NCBI GenBank assembly: GCA_023213315.1
Contig: JAKCPI010025583.1
Span: forward strand, 62,001 to 126,000
Length of the DNA: 64,000 nucleotides
Direction: 5' to 3'
Source of the DNA: Euborellia annulipes
Taxonomy: Eukaryota; Arthropoda; Insecta; Dermaptera; Anisolabididae
Shown: in pieces, positions 55,476 to 64,000 of the stretch
How the letters are laid out: each line of letters starts with the position of its first letter
Position numbering within the stretch: the first letter of the stretch is position 1
Translations under genes and position numbers: made by a program
The notes under the pieces: generated by a model
What the model was told of the DNA's origin: nothing
Databases searched by the model: none
What the model saw: only the letters and a program-made list of their open reading frames with translations

Positions 55476-56320
55476 TCTTAATTATCTTGCAAATTATTAA
55501 TATGATTTAATTTTTCTTTCTTTTTTTTTTAACAGAGACAGAAATAAATTTTTTAATACTAGCTTTGTAAGTAGTGGTTTTTCTATTTAATGTGTGCATT
55601 TATTATTTAAATATTTTACAATTGTTGTAACATAAGGCCTGAAGATGGGTGGTGTTTAGTCCTCAAAACGTAGACAAGTGGTAAATTTAAAAAAAAATAT
55701 ACATTATCTTCATTTTTTAATAAATTTACGGCCTTCATACATATCTTGCAAAGACCTTAGATATGTTTGATATTATACAAATTTATTACTTTCACCATGA
55801 AAATATCTTCTTATTTAATTAATTTTTTTTCAATTTACCTTTTTAGCTATTAAGAAATATGAATTTGAAATATGGAACTATGCGAAATTAAGAAAAATAC
55901 ATACATCAAATTACGAGCGAAATAGAATGAAATAGTTTGCAAATAGGAGTATGGGAAAATGAGTTGGTAGAAGGTCAGCAAATAGAGACCTAGAGAACGT
56001 GAAATTGTTGAACATGTTATGAACTGTAAGTGGATGAGAGGACAGATGAATTTAAAACTAAAGGATTGGAATATTAAAGAGAGAAACAAGAGAGCAAGAT
56101 GGTTGAAATGGGATATGCGGGAACATATGCGAAATGCGAACAGCGGACCAATTTCAGAGAAACTATTCTATTCTATATATTATGGGAATGAAAAAGGGAA
56201 TGTGTAAATAATTAAATTATAAATTAAAACAAATGTAGAATGTAAATATTATGTTTACTCAGTTAACCAAATAGGGAAGTTTGTGTAAATGTTAAAAAAA
56301 AATTATATATACATATATAT
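55476..56320. other. AT-rich non-coding stretch
   Basis: 55636-55674 has a degenerate hammerhead-like set (CCTGAAGATGGG, then CCTCAAAACGTAGAC). Nothing coding. Confidence 0.4.
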
Positions 56321-56327
56321 AAAAAAA

Positions 56328-56413
56328 AATCTGGTGTGACTGGCGCACAGCACACAACTTTCTCTTACCCTTCGGTAAGAGAAAGTTGTGCACTGTGCTG
56401 GTCACACCAGATT
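56328..56413. repeat. near-perfect hairpin at the R2 5' end
   Basis: AATCTGGTGTGACTGG...CTCTTACC (56328-56369) pairs with GGTAAGAG...CACACCAGATT (56374-56413) around CTTC, with minor differences. The same hairpin in worse condition occurs at 18546, 48235 and 52089. Confidence 0.9.
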
Positions 56414-57152
56414 TTTTGTGTCGAGATATATTTAGTTTCCCATAGCAACTTAGTTTCAAACTTGCATTTTAAATGTTGATTGCTTGAAATAAACTATGGT
56501 TATTTTTCAAAATTTTAATCTCATATTTGGACATTTTATACACAATATAGATTCGTAAATAAATACAAAATTTCATAAGAATTGGAAAAAAAAATTTTAA
56601 ATGCGTAAAAAGTTCCAACGGGGACCCCCCTTTGAATCGAAATTAACATACAAATCCCTATAGGAAATTAACATTGGCCAAATGCGAAGATAAGGTAGAA
56701 AAATTTAAAACGCGAAGAAAGAGAGAAGATAGTTTTGTGAGAGAGAGAGATATGTATTCTCCGAAAAAAAAAATGGGTGTTTAAATAATAATTGATTTTT
56801 AATCTAATAAAAAGAAAAAGATTTAAATTCGGTTACCATGGCAACCATTTATTTCTCCTATCTTTCCTATGAAGCACAAGAGTAAAGTGTGCTTCAAACA
56901 ATTTTGAGGGCAAAACGCGAATATACATTTGAAAGAGCATCTAATAAATAATTGATTTTTGAATTTTAATCAAAATCGTTAGAGCGAATTTTGAGAAAAT
57001 CGAAAAAAACTGAAAAAGTACATCAGTAAAGTACTAGTACTTTTTGGCCGATTTTGATTAAAAGCTTATTTTGTCGGTCCCGGGGGGTGTTTAACTTAAA
57101 TATAAAATTTCAGCCTCATAGCTCAATTCCTTCATGCTTAAAATTGAACACA

Positions 57153-57195
57153 CACAGACACACACACAGACAGACAGACAGACAGACAGACAGAC
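57153..57195. repeat. CAGA/CACA microsatellite
   Basis: CACACACACAGA then repeated CAGA units inside the R2 copy. Confidence 0.9.
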
Positions 57196-57335
57196 CATGT
57201 CGCGAAAACCACTTTTTTGGATTCAGGGGACCTCAAAACGTGAAGATCCATCAAAATCTCGACATCGAATTTTTGACATGAAACCAATACTTTCTCTCTA
57301 TATATATATTACATATATACATAGGTAAGAGAAAG

Positions 57336-57639
57336 TAAAAATATTGCCACCTCGATATGTGAAATTCCCTAGGCCGTCTCGTACGTCTGTCTCTCATATA
57401 TTTTTACATATTTATTTATAAAATTTGTATTTAAGAACTTTATTATAAATAAATTATAATCCAACGAATACGTGTAAAAATATAATTTTGATTCAAATGG
57501 ATTATTTACATTTGAATTTTTAAATAGCATAAGAAGTGGAATAAATGTCCCTTTGAGTTTTTATTTTTACTTTCTCATACCTATATACAGTATATTCATA
57601 TATAAAGAGAAAGTTTTGCTTTTGTAGAGGAGTCAGTCC
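57336..57639. other. AT-rich non-coding stretch
   Basis: Contains a TTTACTTTCTCATACCTATA word like R2 ends. Nothing else recognised. Confidence 0.4.
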
Positions 57640-58335
57640 ACGTCAAATCGATACACTTTTTAACCTCACCATCTCAGATTTTGGCTTTGGCTCCTCATAT
57701 TCGTCGTGAAATTGATCAGCTAGAACAAAAGCCGGTCTATAGAGATATTATTGTTTATGCTCACCTCTGTTTTTGCTATGACCAGCTGCTGAATCTTTCT
57801 CTTTGAATGCAAAGACCGACGGATTGTAATCTGTGTAAATGGGAAAATTTCTTACTTCTAATAGGTGTCTAAAAAATTTCACAGCAAGATATAACCCAAT
57901 AGTACTCGATCTGCGAAGGGATGAGTTTTTTTGAATAAAATTCTATTGGTTTCAAGTTGGTCTCTTCCTGTTGTTGAAGAGCTCCCACTGAACTTCCTGA
58001 TTCGTCCATAAATAGGACTAAATTGAACTTTGGATTTGGACTTGTAAGTAGGACTGAGCTCGAGAGCTGTTTTTCGGCTTCTTCTATTCTCAGAATTTTG
58101 GTTTTATCATTTTTCTTCGAACCTTTTTTAATGTTCGGCTGCATTTTAAATGTCGCCGGTAAAAATTCAAGAAGGTCTCGAATAGTCTTTTTTTTTATAA
58201 TTTAAGATAACTTATTCTTTTTTAAGATCCAGTTGAATTCCATCTTTTGAAATTTTGTATCCTAGAAACAATATTTTTTCTTTTTTAAATTCCGATTTGA
58301 GGGAGTTGAACCACCGATTTATATTCAGTTGAATT
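57640..58335 (-). pseudogene. Ty3/gypsy Pol fragment: RT end and RNase H
   Basis: Minus-strand order: FLGYKISKDGIQLDLKKNK and RDLLEFLPATF (RT thumb/connection) near 58290-58150, then in one frame NPKFNLVLFMDESGSSVGAL with a DxS-type RNase H start (Asp as MDES), PIEFYSKKLIPSQIEYYW (58144-57869), then IYTDYNPSVFAFKEKD further down. Frameshifts and a stop near 58195 are present. Same superfamily as the pieces at 9254 and 63130, but not shown to be one element. Confidence 0.8.
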
Positions 58336-58683
58336 TTTATTTTTATAAACACTAAAACAAAAAAAAAATTTAATTAATTAATTATTGATTGTCGCTTTCT
58401 TGTTTAAGCTCTTGATATAAGCCTATAAGACTAATTAATTTAATAGGCTTTATATGCAACGTTAAAAATTTCACAGTCCGCCACTTCTTGTAATAAAATA
58501 ATACAAAAGTCACATTAACATTTTTTTTTTTTTTTTTATTAAATATCCTATTTATTCTTTTAGTGTAAATGGTGACAGGTTGTGCAAAACATTTCTCAAA
58601 GAATGATATTTATATGCCCGTATATAAATATTAAATAAAAGAAGACTTTCAACCCACTCCTGACTTTTTAAATAATGATACCT

Positions 58684-58687
<4 letters not shown>
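58336..58687. other. AT-rich non-coding stretch
   Basis: Nothing recognised. Confidence 0.4.

Positions 58688-58742
<55 letters not shown>
58688..58742. repeat. TA microsatellite, ~27 units
   Basis: Uninterrupted TA dinucleotides. Confidence 0.97.
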
Positions 58743-58744
<2 letters not shown>

Positions 58745-59964
58745 ACGTAATAAAATGAACGAAACTCGTTTTATTTTATAAATTTTACTGGTGAAGGGTG
58801 TATATTTATTTATTAATTTAAGAGTAAACGTGAATGACCTTAACGTCATAAAAATATCATATTAAAAGAATCTTTAATCAATTTAAGAAATTATTGAGAA
58901 GAATAAACATTGGAAGAAGGAAAAAAAAAGAGAGACGGAGCCAAGTTGGCTTGCGAAAAATTCGCAAGGATTCTTTTTATGTGCCAGAAGCAGCAGCTCT
59001 GGTGAATGTTTGATTGTCTAACTTAAAACGGCAGCTATATTTCAACGTGTTTGACTCTACCTGGATAAAATTGTTTCATTTTTTTTTTTTTTTCAATATA
59101 TAAAAAAACTTTTTCTAAGGGTGAATCTTAAATTCATATTCAAACCTTAACTCGATTATTATTACTAAATGATTGATGCATGAATAAGAAGAGATAAGCT
59201 CTCAAGTTAGAAAATATTCTTTTCCTTTTTTTTGGTATTCCGAAAATTGTAAAATCTATTTCTTATTTATAAAAGATTCAAGTCCACCCCTCTACCATCA
59301 CCACCACCACCCACTCAGGATATTGACGGGATGGTGTAAATGCATTCAACTAATACTTTATTATTCATTCATTGATTTTTTCTCTGATACTGAGAAATAT
59401 TTATATATTTGGTTATTGATATTATAAAAATGTTTCAATGTTTCTTTATTTATTTATATAAGCGAGGAAAATTGTTTTTCACTTTTGGTTTAGGTACAGC
59501 AGGCGCCACAAGTCGAAAGTGTGGAGCCTTGTGCTTAGGCAACCAAAATGCTTAGCTTTCGGAAGTGTTATGTTAAAAGTAGCTTTTCTTCTCCCCTTCA
59601 GTTTCTTTAACAAAAGATTTTACTTCACTTAGTGAGTGGTCAAAAATAATTTGCCTCGTATATGTAAGTATAGATGAAAGAGGTTTTTTAGATTTTTCAC
59701 ACAAGTAATTATGAATTGAAAGTGGATATCCTGTAATCGCAATAAATTTACCCAGCCCTTGGTTTATAGATTCTTTCAAAGTCGGTACCTATAATATGTA
59801 ATTGGGTGCGAATTCAATATCATGGTCCTAAAAAAAAATATTTCATATTTTCATAAAACAAAATTATATTCCAAACTGATTCGCAAACTTTTTTTGCAGA
59901 GATACCAAACATTTGCGATATTTCAAGGTCATATCGTTCAATTTTTAAAAATTAGATTACATAG
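58743..59964. other. AT-rich non-coding stretch
   Basis: 59490-59570 is GC-richer (GGTACAGCAGGCGCCACAAG) and shares the word TAGGCAACCA with 48916, so it may be repeat-derived. Nothing coding. Confidence 0.4.
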
Positions 59965-60310
59965 GCGGGTCCATCCAGCCATCTCTTTCTTGGCCTTCCT
60001 CTTTTGCTTCTTCCTGGTGGAACCTACATTAGGTAGGACCTTCTGGCTTCTTCCATTCTAATGAGGTGTCCATACCATTCCAGTTGTTTCTTTTCTATTT
60101 TCCGTTATCGGCTGGGGCATCTTCATTTTTCCTCTTATGAGGGCATTTCTCACTTTGTCTCTTATTGTGAGTTTGCAAGACCTCCAAGAGTTCATCTCCA
60201 TTAGCAGCTGTTAGTTTTCTTGGAGTTTTTCAACTTTCGGATCCATATAATTCTTCTATAGATCCGAAAATGAGTTTTTTATTTCTTTTTGAGATGTTAT
60301 TATCCCATAT
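59965..60310 (-). pseudogene. LINE C-terminal remnant
   Basis: The minus strand reads in pieces SIEELYGS..., then WRSCKLTIRDKVRNALIRGK, then MVWTPH in place of the expected LRWYGH, then GRSKRGRPRKRW with shifts. This matches the C-terminal region following RT in RTE-like LINEs, the same region found at 6000-6400 in a different lineage. Heavily decayed. Confidence 0.5.
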
Positions 60311-60924
60311 CAATGGGTACAGTCGTGTAGTGATGTAGTATTCGCCCGTTCCTTCAGTATCCATACTAAAGCCTTAATATCCATAATTCAAAACTTGATT
60401 CCTGGAATTCCACAGCACCGATACTGCAATAACTGCAATAAAATGAGTGAACCTGTGATTTCCCTGATATGCAACAAACGCGCATGCCTTTGTTTTGGTT
60501 GCCGATCTGTAAGTAGTCTCTCTAAGCTGTTATGAGGTAAAATGATTAATTAAATAAATGTTAATTAAACGGATCACAACCTCGTTATTTATTTTTTTAA
60601 CAGAAAAGAATACAAAAAAGATGTTGATAACATACAATATTGTTGGATTTCGTTGTCCTCGTGAGCTCTCCAAAGCCGATGAACTTGACTCAGTATATTC
60701 GTCTCTCTATTTCTTTCTTCCTTCCTATTCTTTATTTCATTCACTCATAATTGAACATAACTTATATATATATATATTTAATTTTTCTTTTTGATCTTTG
60801 AGGAATATATAGAGCGCCAACAGAGAGAGAGCCAATTTTGCTGCTTGTTGTACGATCTCCTCTCATAAGATAAGATATATACCTATATATTTGCCCGCAG
60901 AGGGCGCACTTTGTCGCTCCCCGA
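60311..60924. other. AT-rich non-coding stretch
   Basis: An acceptor-like TTTTTTTAACAG at 60591 precedes an open stretch (KMLITYNIVGFRCPREL). Too short to support an exon. Confidence 0.35.
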
Positions 60925-60990
60925 GGGTCACTCCTGGTGAGTACGTGAATGAAGACCACGAGTTACCCTAGCCAAGACTAGTCTTTTTTT
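60925..60990 (+). repeat. dispersed repeat R1, fragment
   Basis: GGTGAGTACGTGAATGAAG and ACCACGAGTTACCCTAGCC match the first third of R1 with several substitutions. Confidence 0.6.
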
Positions 60991-62023
60991 TATCTTTTCA
61001 TGTTTTTATTTTATTTTTTTTTGGACAATCATTAATAAAGGGCTTGTTAACTATACTTTGTAAGGTACAAACACTTCACAGTAACTTTATTAAGATCTTA
61101 TTGAGGGGAATTCCTGCTTCCTTCCTTAAACTACACTCAATAAATTATTATGTAAAGATCAAACACTCCTTAACGTAATCAGAATTTTTGTTTTCGGAGT
61201 TCTTGATTTCTCTCTAAATATCGATAATTTATTTTCACGAATCAAATTTAAATAATTATTAACTATATTTCGTTTAAGGTTTTTTTTGCATAGGCCTACA
61301 TCTTTCATATTTTTAAGATCATCAATATTTATGCACAAAGAGATATAATTTTTTTGGTGGACTGAATTTTAAAAAAATGTACTCTTTTTATACATATTTG
61401 ATTGATGATCGTGCCAATCTTCAAAATTGTAAACATAACTTTTGACACCAAAGTTACGTAAGAGAATCTTAACAATTATTTTTCAATTAAAGATTACATT
61501 AAAGAACATTTTTTAATTAATTAGCCAATTAATATTTTAGAAAAAAAAATTGGGTTATGTTTTTATAAGCATATGAAAATTAATTATTAATTCATTCATT
61601 AGCTTTAAAACCGTTTGAATTGAATTCAATATAAAAATAAAAGTAGTGGACGAATTCATGAAATAATTTATAAGAGACGTTTCTGGCAACCAATTGAAAC
61701 ATCCAATATACGTTTTTATTGACCATTTATATAAAAAAATAAAACCTTCGGAAAACAAGCAGAATAAAAACTTCCCTATGTTAATGTTATAATAATAGTT
61801 AGTGGCAATTTTAAAACAAATATTTTCATCAACTCAAAAACGAATATTATTTTTATTTAATCGAAATTATAGAATATTTAATTAATTAGATTTTTAAATA
61901 ATATTCAAATTTTATCTCTGAGCTTGGGCACAGAAGCCATATAATTTTGTATGAAGCGAAAAAATTTTATTATTGACAAATCCCGGTTTGATCACATGTG
62001 CGCTTGCACTATCTGTATAATTC
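60991..62023. other. AT-rich non-coding stretch
   Basis: Nothing recognised. Confidence 0.45.
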
Positions 62024-62074
62024 CCAATGACTGAAGATGGCCAAATAAATTCAGGCCGAAACGTCATATTCTGG
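62024..62074 (+). ncRNA. hammerhead-ribozyme-like motif, best preserved in the window
   Basis: CCCA pairs with TGGG (outer stem I with an internal loop), then CTGAAGA matches the CUGANGA core, then GGCC/GGCC stem II with an AAATAAATTCA loop, then GAAA, then CGTC. The ACGT of the last part is self-complementary, so stem III could form between two copies, as in the minimal hammerheads of Penelope-like elements. One T lies between the core A and stem II and may lower activity. Confidence 0.6.
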
Positions 62075-62276
62075 GAGTTTTATTGAACCTGGATCATTCC
62101 ATTTTGGCTGATATCTCCATTTCTCCATTAGATTCTTTTGTTTTTGAAATAAATATCGGGCTGGAAAGTTTACTATATTCCCCACCCTGCGTAGAGCCTT
62201 TGGATGTTTTAATTTCTTTGATGTAATTCCACTGCATTATATTAAACTTATCTTTAATATATTGTCTACTAGTCGC

Positions 62277-62352
62277 AAAGCCCGCCTTCGGCGGGCTTTC
62301 GCCTAGCCAGGGGCTGCGCCCCTGGACCCCTTGCTCGCCTTCGGCGAGCAAG
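62277..62352. repeat. GC-rich triple hairpin
   Basis: Three adjacent perfect stems with 3-base loops: AAAGCCCGCC-TTC-GGCGGGCTTT (62277-62299), CCAGGGGC-TGC-GCCCCTGG (62307-62325) and CTTGCTCGCC-TTC-GGCGAGCAAG (62330-62352). About 65% GC in AT-rich DNA. It lies in LINE-derived sequence and is probably a separate small insertion. Family unknown. Confidence 0.9.
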
Positions 62353-62664
62353 TTTATTCCCAATTTGGGATATTTCTTGTTGCAATGCAAGTATTAAGAT
62401 GTTAAGGAAGGTTCTTATATTCAAGCGAGGCGAGGGTACCGATTGGGAACAACACAAAAGGGTCTGTTTATGACTGTTTAAAGGGTCAGTCACCTGAGTC
62501 CTCTCTTCGTTTTTCAACTGCTGCGTAGCCCCCACCCCCAGCCCATAGTCAGGTAGGAAGCTGGTTCTCAGAGCATAAAGGACGCTCTCTAATTTCCTAG
62601 CCAACTTGTTGATTTTGTGTTCCCATATTGAAGAAATTTGATTATAATTAATTTTCCAAAACAT
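62353..62664 (-). pseudogene. LINE C-terminal remnant
   Basis: The minus strand reads WEHKINKLARKLESVLYALR, followed in shifting frames by YGLGVWGA-like and FPIGTLASLEYKNLP-like words. These are the region after the RT in Jockey/CR1-type LINEs. Frameshifts are frequent. The GC-rich triple hairpin lies at its 3' side. Confidence 0.55.
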
Positions 62665-62824
62665 TTAAGAGATTCAAATTATTACTACGTTACTCCCAGA
62701 GCCATGTATTATAGGTGTACTTAATTTCAAATGGATTCATTGAAAATTGTGGATTTCTATAGAACATATACATACATATTTACATACATACATACATTTT
62801 TCCCATTTCATTTTTATATATATA
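62665..62824. other. non-coding stretch with ACATACAT repeats
   Basis: Short CATA-type simple repeat near 62768-62798. Confidence 0.5.
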
Positions 62825-62945
62825 GATTTCCTGATCGGAATCCATCTTGTTCTTCAACATCTTTGTAGTTATTTTCTAATTTATTTTTAAGTATTCGCTC
62901 GTACACTTTGCCCACAGAAGAAAGCACACTATATTATTTTCCATT
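62825..62945 (-). pseudogene. LINE reverse transcriptase fragment
   Basis: The minus strand reads SVLSSVGKVYERILKNKLEN, then VEEQDGFRSGN, the segment between the YRPISLL and GFR motifs of non-LTR reverse transcriptases. Only about 40 residues remain. Confidence 0.65.
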
Positions 62946-63129
62946 GTTCGATATGGTTTTTTTTGTTTCATTCAATTTGTGATAACATTTTTAACATCTT
63001 ATTTGGATTGACCATTTAAGAATTCTTAAATTATTTGGTATGGAAATAAGTTTTAACCGTTTTTTATGTAGACAAAAAACAGTTTGAATATGAAAATATT
63101 TTTATTCAAAATATTTTCTATTTGAAACG

Positions 63130-63420
63130 ACAACCTTCGCCCATCTTTCGGGCAATAAAGGAATTCCTCGAGTAATGAACTCCATTTCTATTGTATCACA
63201 TCATTGCAGAACACCTTCTTCAAATGTTCGAGATGTTTCGTGAGGTCTCTACCAAATATTAATATATCGTCGAGTTAGACGTATGTGTCCCCGAAGTACC
63301 TCGTTCATCAACCTCTGGAAGGTGACGGGACTGTTTTTCAATGCAAAGGTAAAATAAAAGAGCCCGTGGGGAACGCTGTAAATTTTCCACTTTCTCTATT
63401 TGATTTCAAGATAGCTAGTT
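63130..63420 (-). pseudogene. Ty3/gypsy reverse transcriptase fragment
   Basis: The minus strand reads FYFTFALKNSPVTFQRLMNE and VLRG, then a shifted region coding DDILIFGRDLTKHLEHLKK-like sequence around the catalytic YLDD, ending near 63140. The catalytic Asp pair can be recognised in a shifted frame only. Same superfamily as the RNase H fragment at 57640. Confidence 0.75.
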
Positions 63421-64000
63421 ATTTATTTCCTTATTAATATAAAATTCCTCAAGGAGGCTAAATAATTTTTACTTATCCTCTCATTTATTATGAGATGGCA
63501 ATAAACCCTCGAGATTTATTTTTTTCTTGAAAAAAATAATTTTGTGAAATTCAGGAGAACACACAAACAAAGTTAAACATCTATCGTGTAATTCAAAACC
63601 TATGTATTGAATTTTTTTAAAGTATGAAAATAATTAAAATTTTTAATTTAGTATTATTGAAAAACAACATGGGGTGTATCGAACTCCCCATTCCTACTAT
63701 ACAGTATTTAATGACTATCCGCCAGCAAGAGTTTGGATATAATTGATCACCCGATTATACTACTCTACCTCAATAGATTTTCAGCATTTAAATTCCGTCT
63801 ATTTTTATTTAAATTAATTGATTTCTAATATAATTTAAATACATTATATCGCTGAGAACCTTCATAAATATATTGCAAAATTATTTCTTAATCATAAGCA
63901 CACTTAAGTTGAATTTTGCATTCTCATTCAAATTCCTTTTATTTCTTTAAAAGAGGCCTGAAATTTTTAGCTATATTCGACAAATATTTTGGCCAACCTG
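63421..64000. other. AT-rich non-coding stretch at the window end
   Basis: Nothing recognised. Confidence 0.45.

Larger units (their letters stand above)
56321..57335 (+). repeat. dispersed repeat R2, most complete copy
   Basis: Order of parts: terminal hairpin 56328-56413; GTTACCATGGCAACCATTTA and CTATGAAGCACAAGAGTAAA near 56835-56890; ACATCAGTAAAGTACTAGTA near 57020; a CAGA microsatellite 57153-57195; CATGTCGCGAAAACCAC; CATCAAAATCTCGACATCG; and a GGTAAGAGAAAGTA end. At least five other fragments in the window share this order. No coding frame, so a non-autonomous element of unknown class. Confidence 0.75.

Noticed and set aside
57054..57328. Frames reading THRQTDRQTDR near 57054-57328
   Set aside because: Translation of the CAGA microsatellite in repeat R2.
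60558..60794. Possible exon starting after TTTTTTTAACAG
   Set aside because: Only about 30 plausible residues, no donor that fits well, and the frame runs into TA-rich DNA.
62277..62352. Bacterial intrinsic terminators
   Set aside because: The GC-rich hairpins look like terminators, but three in a row with no adjacent bacterial genes inside LINE sequence do not fit.
1..64000. Endogenous viral genes
   Set aside because: All integrase, RT and Gag pieces fit Ty3/gypsy, BEL/Pao or LINE elements. No envelope gene or non-retroviral virus gene was seen.

Overview
The window is AT-rich, gene-poor nuclear DNA of an animal, most likely an arthropod or another invertebrate. No exact species can be read from it. 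The evidence is intron-style exons with eukaryotic splice signals and almost nothing else except metazoan transposable elements. These are Tc1/mariner, many short hAT-type elements, Ty3/gypsy and BEL/Pao retrotransposons, RTE-like and Jockey/CR1-like LINEs, and several unnamed dispersed repeats. No bacterial operons, rRNA genes or CRISPR arrays are present.

Layout. 0-6 kb: mariner transposase fragments, a duplicated ~165-bp sequence, a short hAT element and a Ty3/gypsy gag remnant. 6-8.1 kb: a 5'-truncated RTE-like LINE (minus strand) with an internal deletion and a foreign insert that looks like a host terminal exon. 9.2-10.6 kb: gypsy integrase (minus) abutting a gypsy gag (plus). 10.6-13.8 kb: a 3.2-kb fold-back hAT-like element with CAATCGATTG arrays at both ends and an 8-bp target duplication. 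14-19.7 kb: tandem and dispersed repeats. 19.7-28 kb: pieces of an unrecognised minus-strand host gene. One exon was copied, fused to a LINE 3' end and amplified as 502-bp tandem units; another exon is split in frame by a 1.8-kb hAT-like element. 22.7-25.1 kb holds the LINE. 30.3-30.8 kb: an inverted pair of hammerhead-ribozyme-like motifs around clustered GTACATGTAC palindromes. 32.6-34.3 kb: a deleted DD41D mariner relic, a long hairpin, a BEL/Pao integrase tail and a possible exon. 35.7 kb: a likely terminal exon with a GPI-anchor-like tail. 43.1-46.3 kb: a young, complete BEL/Pao insertion with two LTRs and a 5-bp target duplication, encoding one chimeric Gag-integrase ORF. 46-64 kb: further hAT elements, dispersed repeat families, gypsy and LINE fragments, a well-preserved hammerhead-like motif and a GC-rich triple hairpin.

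How it fits together. The window looks like intronic or intergenic space where transposons have landed inside one another. At least seven short elements have recognisable 8-bp duplications, which gives a relative order of insertion. Only the BEL/Pao ORF is long and uninterrupted, and its integrase has lost a catalytic Asp, so it looks non-autonomous. All assignments come from reading the sequence. No database search was run.
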